From positions 405,520-469,519 of the forward strand of contig JANQEU010000075.1 in the NCBI GenBank assembly GCA_028278225.1: a DNA stretch of 64,000 nt, read 5' to 3'. The notes under the pieces are model-generated. The model was not told the origin of the DNA, made no database searches, and saw only the letters and a program-made list of their open reading frames with translations. The stretch is from Cyclobacteriaceae bacterium (GTDB lineage Bacteria; Bacteroidota; Bacteroidia; Cytophagales; Cyclobacteriaceae). Position 1 is the first letter of the stretch. Each line of letters opens with the position of its first letter. Both the position numbers and the translations under genes were made by a program. Positions 1 through 9,035 of this stretch are shown piece after piece.

Positions 1-1
1 G

Positions 2-1423
2 TTTTTCATTCAGTCCCTTTCGACAACTATGATTGCCGCAATAATCGGGATCCTGATAAGTATTTTTGCACTTGACGTTTTTAATCAGTTTACCGGTAAG
101 CAGCTATCACTTTCATCTATTGCTACATGGCAGGGATTGTCTGTGGTGGCTCTGATGCTGGGAGCTATTTCTTTTGTTACCGGGTTGTATCCTCTGGCAA
201 TCACGAATAGTGCTACTCCGATCTCAATGCTAAAGGAAGAACTTAAACCTGGTTCCACTACGGATTTTTTGAGAAAGGTGATGGTGGTCTTCCAGTTTGG
301 CATATCCGTAACTTTAATGGCAGCGACTTTCATAATAATTCAACAATTGCACTTTTTGCAAAATGAAGATCTGGGATTCAACACGGATCAGATCCTTTTG
401 TTGTCAGTGGATGGAAAAGTACCTGTAAATCGTCTCAATGCCATTAAGCATGGTGTGCAGCAGGTGTCATCGGTGCAGTGGGCTACACTCCATTCAGGCG
501 GTCCGGGAAAGCACACCAATGTTATGGTTATGGTTCCCGAAGGCTTTGACGACAAGACTACCCATCGCATAGACGGGATCTACGCGGATTTTGATTTTGT
601 CAAAACCTACGGGTTTAAGCTGATTGCAGGGCGGGACTTCAATCCGGCATTGCCAACCGATTCATTAAATTTTATCTTAAACCGAAGTGCTGTCAGGAAA
701 TTCGGCTGGGAAGTGGAAGAGGCTGTCGGTCGGAAAATCAACTATCCTTCCGGCGGGCCGGCCAGAGGTCCCGCCAAAGGAGGTACCGTTATCGGTGTAA
801 CCGAGGATTTTCACTATGCCTCATTGCACAATGAGATAGGGCCTTTCATGATCGGGATCCACTCCAGTAATTTTAGAGGGCTGGGATTCAGTTTTTTATC
901 GGTGAAAACACATTCGTCAAACATAAAAGAGACCCTTACCCGTATAGGTTCGGTTTGGGATGACCTGGAGCCCAACCGGCCGATCAACTATTCCTTTCTG
1001 GATCAATCTTATGCAAATCAATATCGATCCGAAGAAAAGCTGAGCCAAACCATTTCCATATTTGCAGGATTAGCCATTTTTATCGCGTGCCTGGGCTTAC
1101 TGGGACTGGTGTTATTTGTGACGCAGGAAAAAACCAAAGAGATCGGGATCCGAAAAGTACTGGGCGCATCCCTGCCACAGATCATTGTTCTGCTGACTAC
1201 CGGATTTTTCAAACTGATCCTCATTGGAAACATTATTGCCTGGCCGGTGACATACATTTTTCTGAAGGACTGGCTTGAGGGATTTGCTTATCACGTGGAT
1301 ATAAATTTGTTGGTTTTTGTATTTGCGGGAATATCAACCGTAATCATTGCGGCTCTCACAATCGGGTATCAGACACTGGTGGCAGCTCTTTCAAATCCCG
1401 TGAATTCCCTGAGGTACGAGTAA
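2..1423 (+). CDS. ABC transporter permease, FtsX/MacB type (3' part of gene)
   Basis: The frame is open from base 2, so the true start lies upstream of the window and the first visible ATG (base 29) is internal. Numbering from that ATG, hydrophobic segments lie near residues 1-15, 35-55 and 85-105. A soluble, probably periplasmic MacB-like region follows to about 340. A second FtsX membrane block begins near 345, with the signature EIGIRKVLGA at 371-380. The C-terminus NPVNSLRYE is typical of Bacteroidota FtsX permeases. These proteins work with a separate ATPase in export or envelope stress, but no ATPase is visible here and the substrate is unknown. It is followed by a PadR gene and a second permease of the same family, so this looks like a local gene array. 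Confidence 0.9.
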   Translation, partial: FFIQSLSTTMIAAIIGILISIFALDVFNQFTGKQLSLSSIATWQGLSVVALMLGAISFVTGLYPLAITNSATPISMLKEELKPGSTTDFLRKVMVVFQFGISVTLMAATFIIIQQLHFLQNEDLGFNTDQILLLSVDGKVPVNRLNAIKHGVQQVSSVQWATLHSGGPGKHTNVMVMVPEGFDDKTTHRIDGIYADFDFVKTYGFKLIAGRDFNPALPTDSLNFILNRSAVRKFGWEVEEAVGRKINYPSGGPARGPAKGGTVIGVTEDFHYASLHNEIGPFMIGIHSSNFRGLGFSFLSVKTHSSNIKETLTRIGSVWDDLEPNRPINYSFLDQSYANQYRSEEKLSQTISIFAGLAIFIACLGLLGLVLFVTQEKTKEIGIRKVLGASLPQIIVLLTTGFFKLILIGNIIAWPVTYIFLKDWLEGFAYHVDINLLVFVFAGISTVIIAALTIGYQTLVAALSNPVNSLRYE

Positions 1424-1458
1424 AAAGTTTCTTCCGGTTTGTGATATAATCTGATTTG

Positions 1459-1504
1459 TCATACAAATATCAAATAAATTATGATTAGTTTTATGTTTGT
1501 ATGA
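1459..1504 (+). promoter_or_regulatory. putative promoter and operator of the padR-permease operon
   Basis: A Bacteroidota -7 box TATGTTTG lies at 1492-1499, 15 bases before the padR start codon. A perfect 9-base inverted repeat, TCATACAAA (1459-1467) and TTTGTATGA (1496-1504), surrounds and overlaps it. PadR proteins commonly repress their own operon by binding inverted repeats, so this is a reasonable autoregulatory operator. No TTG at the usual -33 spacing was found. Function is inferred. Confidence 0.45.
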
Positions 1505-1514
1505 TATATAGATT

Positions 1515-1838
1515 ATGAAAGGAACTTTCATTGGAGAATTGGAGGAATTGGTATTGCTTACCAGTGCGTTTCTTGCAAATGAGGCGTATGGGGTGGCGAT
1601 TGTAGCTGAAATAAAAGCGACGACCGGCAGGGAAGTGAACATTGGTGCTATTCATACGGTGCTCCACCGCTTGGAACGAAAAGGTTTCCTGACCTCGCGC
1701 CTTGGTGGCGCCACATCCGAACGCGGAGGAAGGCGAAAACGCATCTTTTCTCTGACGCCTTCCGGTGAATCGGCGTTAACGCGAATATTTCAGATAAGGA
1801 CCAGGTTGTACAAGAAAATCCAGCCTACTTTTTCATGA
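1515..1838 (+). CDS. PadR family transcriptional regulator
   Basis: A 107-residue protein with a PadR winged-helix DNA-binding domain over nearly its whole length. The core LTSAFLANEAYGVAIVAEI, the phrase GAIHTVLHRLERKGFL (recognition helix and wing) and GRRKRIFSLTPSGESAL (beta wing) are all recognisable. PadR proteins are dimeric repressors, often released by a ligand or antimicrobial. The stop codon overlaps the ATG of the next gene, an FtsX permease, in the arrangement ATGA, so the two are translationally coupled. PadR genes next to long permeases with an N-terminal prefix domain are a frequent Bacteroidota pairing. Autoregulation is suggested by the inverted repeat at 1459-1504. Confidence 0.9.
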   Translation: MKGTFIGELEELVLLTSAFLANEAYGVAIVAEIKATTGREVNIGAIHTVLHRLERKGFLTSRLGGATSERGGRRKRIFSLTPSGESALTRIFQIRTRLYKKIQPTFS

Positions 1839-4480
1839 ATCATTCACCGCCCAAATGGACAATTAAATTTCTTCGATGGTTTTGTCGGCCTGTTTTTCTG
1901 GAAGAGGTAGAAGGCGATCTTACGGAAATATTCCGGTCCAGGGTCAGGGAAAGGGGATCGGATCACGCCAGGAGGACTTTCATTTTTGACGTTTTGAAGT
2001 TCTTACGCTGGACAATGCTGAGAAAACCGGATTTTGCGGTGTATTCGCTCAATCGCGGACTTTGGCTTTATAATATGAAGATTGCGTTCCGGGTTTTCCG
2101 GCGAAACCTGTTACACTCCACAATCAATTTGTTTGGATTGACAATGGGAATATTGTCATTCATTGTGCTGACCATTTACTATCTGAATGAGAACAGTTTT
2201 GACCGGTTTCCGGACTCCGATCAGATTTATCGCATAGCCACATCCCTGGAGGATGATGGTTATTATACCGAATCTGCACAAAGTCCTGTTCCCATTCTGC
2301 CAATGTTAGTCCAGGACTTGCCGCAAATACGGTCTTCTGTACGTTTACTGCCTCTTACCGGGTATCTGAAAAAAGCCGGACCTCTCCGGTTCAGGGAGGA
2401 GCAGTTGGTCTTCACGGATGAAACCTTTTTCGAAGTATTTCAAATATCAGTGCTAAAGGGTAATATGGAAGAGGCTTTGACGCAGCCTTTTACCATGGTA
2501 CTCACAGAAGAAAAAGCTGCCCAGTATTTCGGTGATGGCAACGCGATCGGTGAAATGTTGATTTTTGAGGATGAAGACAATCAATTTGAATTTACAGTCA
2601 CAGCTGTAGTTTCCAACTTTAGCCATCATTCTCATCTGAATGTAGATTTTCTGGTTTCGTTTCAAAGTCTCAATCAGGTAATGCCCTGGCACAACAACTG
2701 GTTTTATCCCACACTTCACTCATATGTCCGCCTTGTGCCTGATCATGATGCCGGTGAGGTTGAAATTGCGGCCAACCGGGTTCTGCAGAATTATGCAGAA
2801 GAAAAGTACCTTGAAAAAAGCCCTGAACTCGTATTTCAGCCGGTCCATACGCTTCATCTTTCATCTGACCGTCAGGGTGAATGGGAGCCAAACAGTACCC
2901 AGATCAATGTGCAATACTTTTTCGTTCTGGGTTTGATCATACTTGGCATAGCTATGATCAATTATATCAATCTCAGCACTGCAAACAGCATTCAAAGGTC
3001 CAAAGAGATTGGAATGAAGAAGGCCATGGGTTCTTCACGCCCACAACTTATCAGGCAGTTTTTTTCAGAGTCGTTTCTGATGGTAAGCGGCTCAGCGATC
3101 ATATCCCTTGTACTGCTTCTATTGTTCTGGTCACCTTTTTCCACACAACTCTTTGGAAGACAAATTTCATTGTATGAGTTCCTCACCCTCAGATTTCTAA
3201 CATACGGATTATCAGTGATCTTTCTGTTGACTTTAGCCGCCGGTTTCTATCCGACTTTACTGGTTTCAAGATTCAGGACACTTGATGTTCTCAGGAATCG
3301 GCTTTCAGGTTATCAGGGTAAAGGAATCCAGAGAAAAATACTTGTGACCATCCAGTTTTCCATATCGATGGTTTTGATACTGGCAACACTATTACTGGTC
3401 GAACAATATCAATATTTACTGCGCAAGGGTTTGGGGTTTCAAAAGGAATACCGCGTAGCGATCAAACTCGTGGAAGAAGAGGATAAAAAGAACTATAAGG
3501 CCCTGAAAGATGCTCTTAAACAACTGTCATTCGTAGATAATGTTGCGGTATCCAACACTATCCTGGGGTCTGAAACGGGATTCTATGGCTTTGAAATATC
3601 GCTGCCCGATAAACCGGAACTGGGAACATTTGAATGGTATACACTGGGTGTCGATGAAGATTATCTTGATACTTACGGACTTGAGCTGACAGCCGGACGT
3701 GATTTCAGTAGATCCCTGGCTACAGACCAGCATGAAGCAGTCATAATCAATGAGACTGCCGCTCGCTATCTGGGCTGGAAGGGAGATGCTGTTGGAAAGG
3801 GTCTGAATCTCACCATTTACACCGGAAAGAGAGAAACCCGCAACGCTAAGATCATTGGTGTAGTCCGGGATTTCCACTATCAGTCTCTTTATGAATCCGT
3901 CAAACCGCTTGTGATTTACATTAACAAACATCACTACTACACAGACAACCTCAACCTTAAACTACAACCGGGCGGATCAGTAAGAGACCGGATAAACCGG
4001 ATTGAAAAAATCTATGGTCAATTCAACCCTGACAAACCTATTGAACTCGTTTTCATGGAAGAAAGAATTGCTCACACTTATCACAGGGAACTGTTGAATA
4101 CAAGGATCCTCAGCATCTTTACCATTCTTTCGATTTTCATTGCGGGGTTGGGCGTTTTTGGACTCATCACATTCTCTACCCATAAGAGAATCAAGGAAAT
4201 AGGGATCAGAAAGGTGTTGGGGGCATCGTTTCTACAGATCTCAGGGATCTTTACGAAGGAATATCTCTATTTGATCGTTGTTGCATGTGTGATCTCCTGG
4301 CCAGTCGTTCACTGGTTTTCTACCAAATGGCTTCAAAATTTTGCTTATTCCGTTGATTTCGGGATATTGAACTATCTCGCCGGATTTTCTGTGGTTCTGA
4401 TCATAGGATTGATTTCCAGTTTGCATCGCATCATTTGGGTGGCAAAGATGAATCCGGTGGATCACCTCAGGAACGAATAG
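1835..4480 (+). CDS. ABC transporter permease with N-terminal permease-prefix domain
   Basis: An 881-residue FtsX/MacB-type permease. Residues 1-75 form a cytoplasmic prefix domain (VEEVEGDLTEIFRSR) of the kind seen in PadR-linked permeases. A first membrane helix near 95-115 is followed by a MacB-like periplasmic domain, then an FtsX block with EIGMKKAMGSS near 391. A second periplasmic domain and a second FtsX block follow, with EIGIRKVLGAS near 788. This duplicated layout and the ending NPVDHLRNE match the family length of about 800-900 residues. It starts inside padR. No ATPase partner gene lies nearby. The substrate cannot be told from the sequence. Confidence 0.9.
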   Translation: MNHSPPKWTIKFLRWFCRPVFLEEVEGDLTEIFRSRVRERGSDHARRTFIFDVLKFLRWTMLRKPDFAVYSLNRGLWLYNMKIAFRVFRRNLLHSTINLFGLTMGILSFIVLTIYYLNENSFDRFPDSDQIYRIATSLEDDGYYTESAQSPVPILPMLVQDLPQIRSSVRLLPLTGYLKKAGPLRFREEQLVFTDETFFEVFQISVLKGNMEEALTQPFTMVLTEEKAAQYFGDGNAIGEMLIFEDEDNQFEFTVTAVVSNFSHHSHLNVDFLVSFQSLNQVMPWHNNWFYPTLHSYVRLVPDHDAGEVEIAANRVLQNYAEEKYLEKSPELVFQPVHTLHLSSDRQGEWEPNSTQINVQYFFVLGLIILGIAMINYINLSTANSIQRSKEIGMKKAMGSSRPQLIRQFFSESFLMVSGSAIISLVLLLLFWSPFSTQLFGRQISLYEFLTLRFLTYGLSVIFLLTLAAGFYPTLLVSRFRTLDVLRNRLSGYQGKGIQRKILVTIQFSISMVLILATLLLVEQYQYLLRKGLGFQKEYRVAIKLVEEEDKKNYKALKDALKQLSFVDNVAVSNTILGSETGFYGFEISLPDKPELGTFEWYTLGVDEDYLDTYGLELTAGRDFSRSLATDQHEAVIINETAARYLGWKGDAVGKGLNLTIYTGKRETRNAKIIGVVRDFHYQSLYESVKPLVIYINKHHYYTDNLNLKLQPGGSVRDRINRIEKIYGQFNPDKPIELVFMEERIAHTYHRELLNTRILSIFTILSIFIAGLGVFGLITFSTHKRIKEIGIRKVLGASFLQISGIFTKEYLYLIVVACVISWPVVHWFSTKWLQNFAYSVDFGILNYLAGFSVVLIIGLISSLHRIIWVAKMNPVDHLRNE

Positions 4481-4940
4481 CAGCCGGATCCCTTTTGATG
4501 CAGCTTATATTGCTCTGGCCGGGGGGAGATAACGGAGATGGAAGGGTCGAGTCACATCCAGCGCCTGACATTCATTTTATAAACTTTCCCAATGGGGATC
4601 GGAACTTCAACATGTGAAGAAGGTGCTCAATAACTGAATTTTGGACAGGTAGCAACGTGTGATAACATAATCAACCAACAATTTTTGTCCTTTCACTGAG
4701 TCCGGGAATAGGCTGAAAACAATGCCTGTATGAAATCATGAAAAAACCCATATCCAGTTTATGGATATGGGCTCACAACCAGTTCTTAATGAGTGTCCCT
4801 CAATCACATCAAAAGTCAATGTGACAAATGATGTTCCTGGGGTTATCACTCTTGGAATCTACTAACATAATTCAACAACCCTATTATTTCAAAACGAAAT
4901 CATATGATAAAAATCAGTTAGGTGATTTCCGCATGGCAGT
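4481..4940. other. intergenic region without a gene
   Basis: About 460 bases between two convergent operons. No coding frame with a plausible start and composition was found on either strand, and no RNA gene was recognised. It contains the terminator hairpin at 4747-4771. Confidence 0.6.
4741..4771 (-). terminator. Rho-independent terminator for the leftward operon
   Basis: Perfect 10-bp inverted repeat CCCATATCCA (4747-4756) and TGGATATGGG (4762-4771) with a 5-base loop. On the minus strand it is followed by six T residues (4741-4746 read as A on plus). It lies about 170 bases past the stop of the last leftward gene. The plus strand has no T run, so it acts leftward. Confidence 0.75.
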
Positions 4941-5411
4941 TTAAGTACACAGGTCATTCAACGAATGAATTTTATGATTTAACTCCTCAATGGATCTTTT
5001 TAGGTGCATTACCAGCGTTCGATCGGTATTGCTGAATGATTCCATTTTCAGTATGAAGTCCACCAGTCTTGTGATTACCGAGATGAGATCTCTGAGCTCA
5101 TGAAAGTTTACAAACGAAATTTTTCTCAGTTTTTGTACATGAGATAACAACTGCTCCTGTAGTTGCATCCTATCCGAAATATCTTCCAGGGACAAAACAG
5201 TTTTTAACGCAATTCCGGAATTATCTCTATCGAAGACCTGCTGTATTAGCCGTACCCATGTGTATTCTTGCTTTGACTTTTTTAACCGGAAGACAGTTTC
5301 TACTGATTCTCCGAAACCTGATTCGTTCACCTTTTTAAGATTTTCACGGACCATTTCGCGATCTTTTGGGTGTATGAATTTTTCAAAGTCCTTTTCAATG
5401 AGTTTCACCAT
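4941..5411 (-). CDS. PAS-domain protein with degenerate kinase dimerisation helix
   Basis: A 156-residue protein. Residues 1-85 match a PAS fold-3 sensor core (HPKDRE near 15, VFRLKKSKQEYTWVRLIQQ, then LSLEDISDRMQLQEQLLSH). A helical hairpin follows in which NFHELRDLISVITRL recalls the histidine-kinase phosphoacceptor motif SHELRTPL, but the protein ends without an ATPase domain. It is either a truncated kinase or a free-standing PAS/dimerisation module. The start ATG overlaps the stop of the upstream serine hydrolase by one base (TAATG), so translation is coupled. It is the last gene before the terminator at 4741-4771. Ligand and partner are unknown. Confidence 0.75.
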   Translation of the reverse strand: MVKLIEKDFEKFIHPKDREMVRENLKKVNESGFGESVETVFRLKKSKQEYTWVRLIQQVFDRDNSGIALKTVLSLEDISDRMQLQEQLLSHVQKLRKISFVNFHELRDLISVITRLVDFILKMESFSNTDRTLVMHLKRSIEELNHKIHSLNDLCT

Positions 5412-6520
5412 TAGTATTTATTAAGTGCTGTCATCAATTCAAAACCAAAATTCACTTCACCGGAATAGTGCATATTTCTGGAGTTCATTAATATGACGAC
5501 ACCTGTCCCTGTCGATTTATTGAATCCCATAAAAGAATTATAAGACAACGTACCCCCATTGTGCCAATGGATTTCCTGCCCATCCTCGAGCTTTGTAACA
5601 ATCCATGCCAGTCCAATATCACTACCTTCAGGTGTGTGGTAGGTGTTGGTTTTGGTATGGGTCATTTGCATGGCAGTAGATAATTCTCCACCTGCATGGG
5701 TTGTTAGTTGGGCCTCCAGGTAACTCATCATATCTGATATGTTCGAATTCAAAACACCGGCACCTTCGAATACCTCTGAAAACTTCATTTGCGTCTTTTG
5801 TTTGCTTCCCACATGACCAGTGGCTACGTTGGTGTGATTGACTTCTTCGAAATTCAGAACTGTTTCATCCATTCCAAGCGGGATCAAAATTTCATCACGG
5901 ACCAGATCGAAATACGTCTTATTTTGCTGTTCTTTCAATACATAACCCAGGATACCCATACCGATATTTGAATATTCGGACTTGCTGCCGATAGGTCTGG
6001 TCAAAGTGTATGAGTTTATGAAACTGTAAAAGTCCTCAATATCATATTCCTCAAATAGAGTGGCCTCATTGTCTCCAATATTGGAAGGTAGTCGTGGCAA
6101 AGACGATGTATGATTTGCCAACTGTTTCAGCCGGATCTCCTGGTCATTATATTTTGGAACAATAATGGTCCCGTCAAAATATTGTTGAAGGGGATCTTCC
6201 ATATCCACATCGCCTTTCAAATGTAATTTGGCGAGCAGGGTAGCTGTAAAAGTTTTCGTTATTGAGCCGATTTCGAACATTGTATTTTCATCTATTTCGC
6301 CACCGTCTTTTAAACTTTTTACTCCATATGAGTAGAATTGAGTGATGCCGTTGTCATATGTCCCGATTGCAATGCCTACTCTTTCTCCGGAAAGGATGTA
6401 AGGTTTGGCGATCATATTAATTTCTTCAGTAAGGTTCCGCGGATTGATCTCCTCCTGATCGCAACCAAACAATCCGAATGTTATGATCGAAAGGATAAGT
6501 ATATTTTTCATGATAATCAT
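5411..6520 (-). CDS. serine hydrolase, beta-lactamase class C/penicillin-binding-protein family, lipoprotein
   Basis: A 369-residue lipoprotein: hydrophobic N-terminus with lipobox FGC at residue 20. The class C catalytic set is complete: S86-I-T-K89, Y183-S-N185 and H320-N-G322. Family members include DD-peptidases, esterases and peptide hydrolases; the substrate cannot be inferred. The start could instead be the methionine at codon 4 (base 6511), which gives a more usual MKN lipoprotein start. Fourth gene of a leftward run, 15 bases after an outer-membrane protein and coupled to the PAS gene. It is a clear paralogue of the hydrolase at 7762-8886, with active-site serine and lysine at identical residue numbers. 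Confidence 0.92.
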   Translation of the reverse strand: MIIMKNILILSIITFGLFGCDQEEINPRNLTEEINMIAKPYILSGERVGIAIGTYDNGITQFYSYGVKSLKDGGEIDENTMFEIGSITKTFTATLLAKLHLKGDVDMEDPLQQYFDGTIIVPKYNDQEIRLKQLANHTSSLPRLPSNIGDNEATLFEEYDIEDFYSFINSYTLTRPIGSKSEYSNIGMGILGYVLKEQQNKTYFDLVRDEILIPLGMDETVLNFEEVNHTNVATGHVGSKQKTQMKFSEVFEGAGVLNSNISDMMSYLEAQLTTHAGGELSTAMQMTHTKTNTYHTPEGSDIGLAWIVTKLEDGQEIHWHNGGTLSYNSFMGFNKSTGTGVVILMNSRNMHYSGEVNFGFELMTALNKY

Positions 6521-6535
6521 ATTTATAAAAATTGT

Positions 6536-7150
6536 CTACCTTATGTATTTGGAAATAGTGATTTCAGTCCTCTGAAATGTTTGCGCAATTGGGATATGCT
6601 TTTGTGTGCTCAATGGTCCGGAAAGTAATTGGAAGTAAACATTTGTGCCGATCCTGTAGTCATTTTTCAAACGCCTGCTATATCCCAAACTAAAAGGAAT
6701 GCTGTTTGATATTTTCTTGAAATATGGTTTTACATCTGATTTGGTACCTGTGTATTCGTCGTTGAATTCTGCACTCAGCAGGTTATTCAGACCAAAACCG
6801 ATCTTGAAATTCACGCTATTTGCCCTTTGTGAATTGGTGGAGGCTCCCAGGAAAAAGGTGTTTTTCAATACTGTGAGATTTGTTCTCCTTTTTTCAAAAC
6901 CTCCTCCTTCCCAGGAAATGTCGAGATCATATTCTACAAACAGGTTCTCATTCATATGAAACTTCCCATACCCACCAATAAATGGTCTCACCCAGGTATC
7001 TTTTGACGTGGTGACATCCAAAAAGCTACCTGTCCAAAACTTTGGCTTCTGGAAGCCCACTTTTACACCGGCTTCAAAAGCAGTCTGAGCTGATGCTGCC
7101 GAAACCAGCAGCATCAGACAAATTATTAAAGACTTGATTCTTGCGATCAT
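6536..7150 (-). CDS. secreted outer-membrane beta-barrel protein
   Basis: A 204-residue protein with a signal peptide ending near residue 21 (LLVSAASAQ). The remainder alternates polar and hydrophobic residues in short strands (GVKVGFQKPKFW, FKIGFGLNNLL, IPFSLGYSRRL, IGTNVYFQLLSG), as in small 8-stranded outer-membrane barrels. No precise family is recognised. It lies 13 bases after the glycine-rich protein and 15 bases before a lipoprotein hydrolase, in one leftward operon. A role in the envelope is inferred from topology only. Confidence 0.75.
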   Translation of the reverse strand: MIARIKSLIICLMLLVSAASAQTAFEAGVKVGFQKPKFWTGSFLDVTTSKDTWVRPFIGGYGKFHMNENLFVEYDLDISWEGGGFEKRRTNLTVLKNTFFLGASTNSQRANSVNFKIGFGLNNLLSAEFNDEYTGTKSDVKPYFKKISNSIPFSLGYSRRLKNDYRIGTNVYFQLLSGPLSTQKHIPIAQTFQRTEITISKYIR

Positions 7151-7163
7151 GATTCCTCATTCA

Positions 7164-7715
7164 TTACTTGAAAGATCCGAATCGCAGACTCAAACTACCA
7201 AAGGCTGATGACAGGTCCTGACTGTCCACTGCCGGAATATCAGACCCAACAACCAATCGGTATCCGCTACCGACACCCACTTTCAACCAATTGGTTACGG
7301 CAAATTCTACTTCAGCTTTTGGTCTGGCTATCCATACATCATCGCTCTTCTTTATACCTTCTTCCTTTTTTGTTACACCACCATAACCGCCCATCACCTG
7401 GAAGTTGAGGCTTAGTTTTTCTTGTGCTGTCATCCATTCCTTACCTAAAAACATACCTCCGTAGCCAAGGGTGTATACTTTTCCTTCACCGGAGGCATCG
7501 ACCCCGTACCCTCCGCCACCGATATAGAAATTGTTTGTCAGATATCCACCGCCAAACCCCCCGGTCTCGATTGCTAAATTTCCTCCCAGCCCCGTAATCT
7601 GAAATGCTGGTCCTCCGAATCCACCTTCTTCCAAAGTTTCAGTGGATTGTGCTGTGCTGATTCCCCATGCTAGTATGGACAATACTGCAATGCTGAATTT
7701 GATCATCTTTTTCAT
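7164..7715 (-). CDS. secreted glycine-rich protein, probable outer-membrane barrel
   Basis: A 183-residue protein with a signal peptide to about residue 22 (GISTAQ). The mature N-terminal half is unusually rich in Gly-Gly dipeptides (EEGGFGGPAF, ETGGFGGGYL, IGGGGYG, LGYGGMF). The C-terminal half looks like amphipathic strands ending in GSLSLRFGSFK, a barrel-like terminus. No named family recognised. Same operon as the two serine hydrolases; 46 bases follow the first hydrolase gene. Confidence 0.7.
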   Translation of the reverse strand: MKKMIKFSIAVLSILAWGISTAQSTETLEEGGFGGPAFQITGLGGNLAIETGGFGGGYLTNNFYIGGGGYGVDASGEGKVYTLGYGGMFLGKEWMTAQEKLSLNFQVMGGYGGVTKKEEGIKKSDDVWIARPKAEVEFAVTNWLKVGVGSGYRLVVGSDIPAVDSQDLSSAFGSLSLRFGSFK

Positions 7716-7761
7716 TTTGATTTTGATTTTTGTTAATTATTGATTTGTCTAGGGAGATGGT

Positions 7762-8886
7762 TTAATATCTTTTCATCAAATCGATGATTTTGGTCCCGAT
7801 CTGAAAAGCGAACAGTTCTTCTTCCAGTCTCTCGTCTATTTCAGTGTTGAAAAACAGGACTACACCCAAATTCCTCTCTTTTACAAAACCGATAAATGCG
7901 ATTGTACCTTGTGTGCCACCATCGTGCCAGGTCAGTGTTTCGTTCTCAGTTTGATGAGGATAGTTAACCCATGCAAGACCTACACCTATTGGATTGTTTA
8001 AAGTCTGGGTATTGGTATGAGTGAGTATAATCGAGCCGTCCAGGGGTGTTTGGTTTACACCCATATTGGCCTCAAGGTACTTCATCATGTCCGGTAGGGT
8101 AGAAAGTACCCCGGCTGCACCAAAGGTGGCCTCCGTAAAACTCCAGGGAATTACCGGATCCAGGTTACCATTGTGAGGCTGTGCCAGATCAGGGTCTTCC
8201 GAGGGGACCTCGGTCAACGTGCCAGACATTTTTAGCGGGCTGAAAATGTAATCGGAGAAAAGATTTCTGACAGGTTTTTTCTCCACCTGCGCCAATACGT
8301 AACCCAGCAAACCGAAGGCAATATTTGAATATTCCATCTCGGACCCAATCGGGACCTGAAGTGAGTAGCTGCTCATGAAATCCAGCAACATTTGCTCTGT
8401 GTAGTTGGCAAACGGATCGTTTTCATCAAATTCTTCATTCAGGAAATTGTCAGGAATACTGGGCAATGAAGAAGTGTGGTTTGCTAAATGTTGTAAGGTG
8501 ATTGCCTCACCATTTAAAACCGGCATGGTTGCTCCCTGCGGAAGGTAATTTTGTACAGGGTCGTCAATCCGGATTTTCTGATCCAAAACCAATTGCGCCA
8601 GGATTGTAGCGGTCATTGTCTTGGTGATTGATCCAATTTCATACAAGGTGTTTTCATCCGTTACTTCGCCACCTATGTGCTTTTCTCCGAAGAAGAACAT
8701 TTGATTTTGCCCTTCTTCTATAATGCCCACTGATGCACCTACAGTGATTTTGTCGTCAATGAGTGGCTGTATCAGGTTTGTGATTTCCAGCTCCAGCTCG
8801 GAAACTGCCGGATGCGGATCATCTTCGTCATTGCATGATGCTGTCGTCATTATGATGGCCAGCAATAGAAGTTTAATTGTTTTCAT
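7762..8886 (-). CDS. serine hydrolase, beta-lactamase class C/penicillin-binding-protein family, lipoprotein
   Basis: A 374-residue lipoprotein (lipobox ASC at residue 18) with S86-I-T-K89, Y186-S-N188 and H321-D-G323, the full class C serine hydrolase catalytic set. First gene of the leftward five-gene operon and paralogous over its whole length to the product of 5411-6520. It faces the LytS/LytTR pair across about 250 bases that hold a hairpin and a palindrome, so control by that pair is plausible. Substrate unknown. Confidence 0.92.
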   Translation of the reverse strand: MKTIKLLLLAIIMTTASCNDEDDPHPAVSELELEITNLIQPLIDDKITVGASVGIIEEGQNQMFFFGEKHIGGEVTDENTLYEIGSITKTMTATILAQLVLDQKIRIDDPVQNYLPQGATMPVLNGEAITLQHLANHTSSLPSIPDNFLNEEFDENDPFANYTEQMLLDFMSSYSLQVPIGSEMEYSNIAFGLLGYVLAQVEKKPVRNLFSDYIFSPLKMSGTLTEVPSEDPDLAQPHNGNLDPVIPWSFTEATFGAAGVLSTLPDMMKYLEANMGVNQTPLDGSIILTHTNTQTLNNPIGVGLAWVNYPHQTENETLTWHDGGTQGTIAFIGFVKERNLGVVLFFNTEIDERLEEELFAFQIGTKIIDLMKRY

Positions 8887-8913
8887 GGTTTTAAATCTTA
8901 AGTTTTTGAAATA

Positions 8914-8940
8914 GCTGCCGTTTGATTTTCAAATGGCAGC
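8914..8940 (-). promoter_or_regulatory. leader hairpin upstream of the serine hydrolase operon
   Basis: An inverted repeat GCTGCC-G-TTTGA (8914-8925) and TCAAA-T-GGCAGC (8929-8940) with a 3-base loop. Eleven of 12 pairs are Watson-Crick. The remaining one is G-U on the plus strand and A-C on the minus. It sits 28 bases before the hydrolase start. A near-consensus minus-strand box TACTTTG lies at 8943-8949, so the hairpin would be at the 5' end of the transcript. Role unknown. Confidence 0.4.
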
Positions 8941-9035
8941 GCCAAAGTAGTGGTCAACATCCGGGTCAAATAATTTGATTGACGAGGTGCAACAGATTAT
9001 TGATATGTGGTAAATTCTCGGGTTTTTTGCGATTC

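Noticed and set aside
4435..4617. Plus-strand frame of 60 codons past the permease
   Set aside because: Starts in another frame inside the permease and continues into non-coding sequence; no recognisable features.
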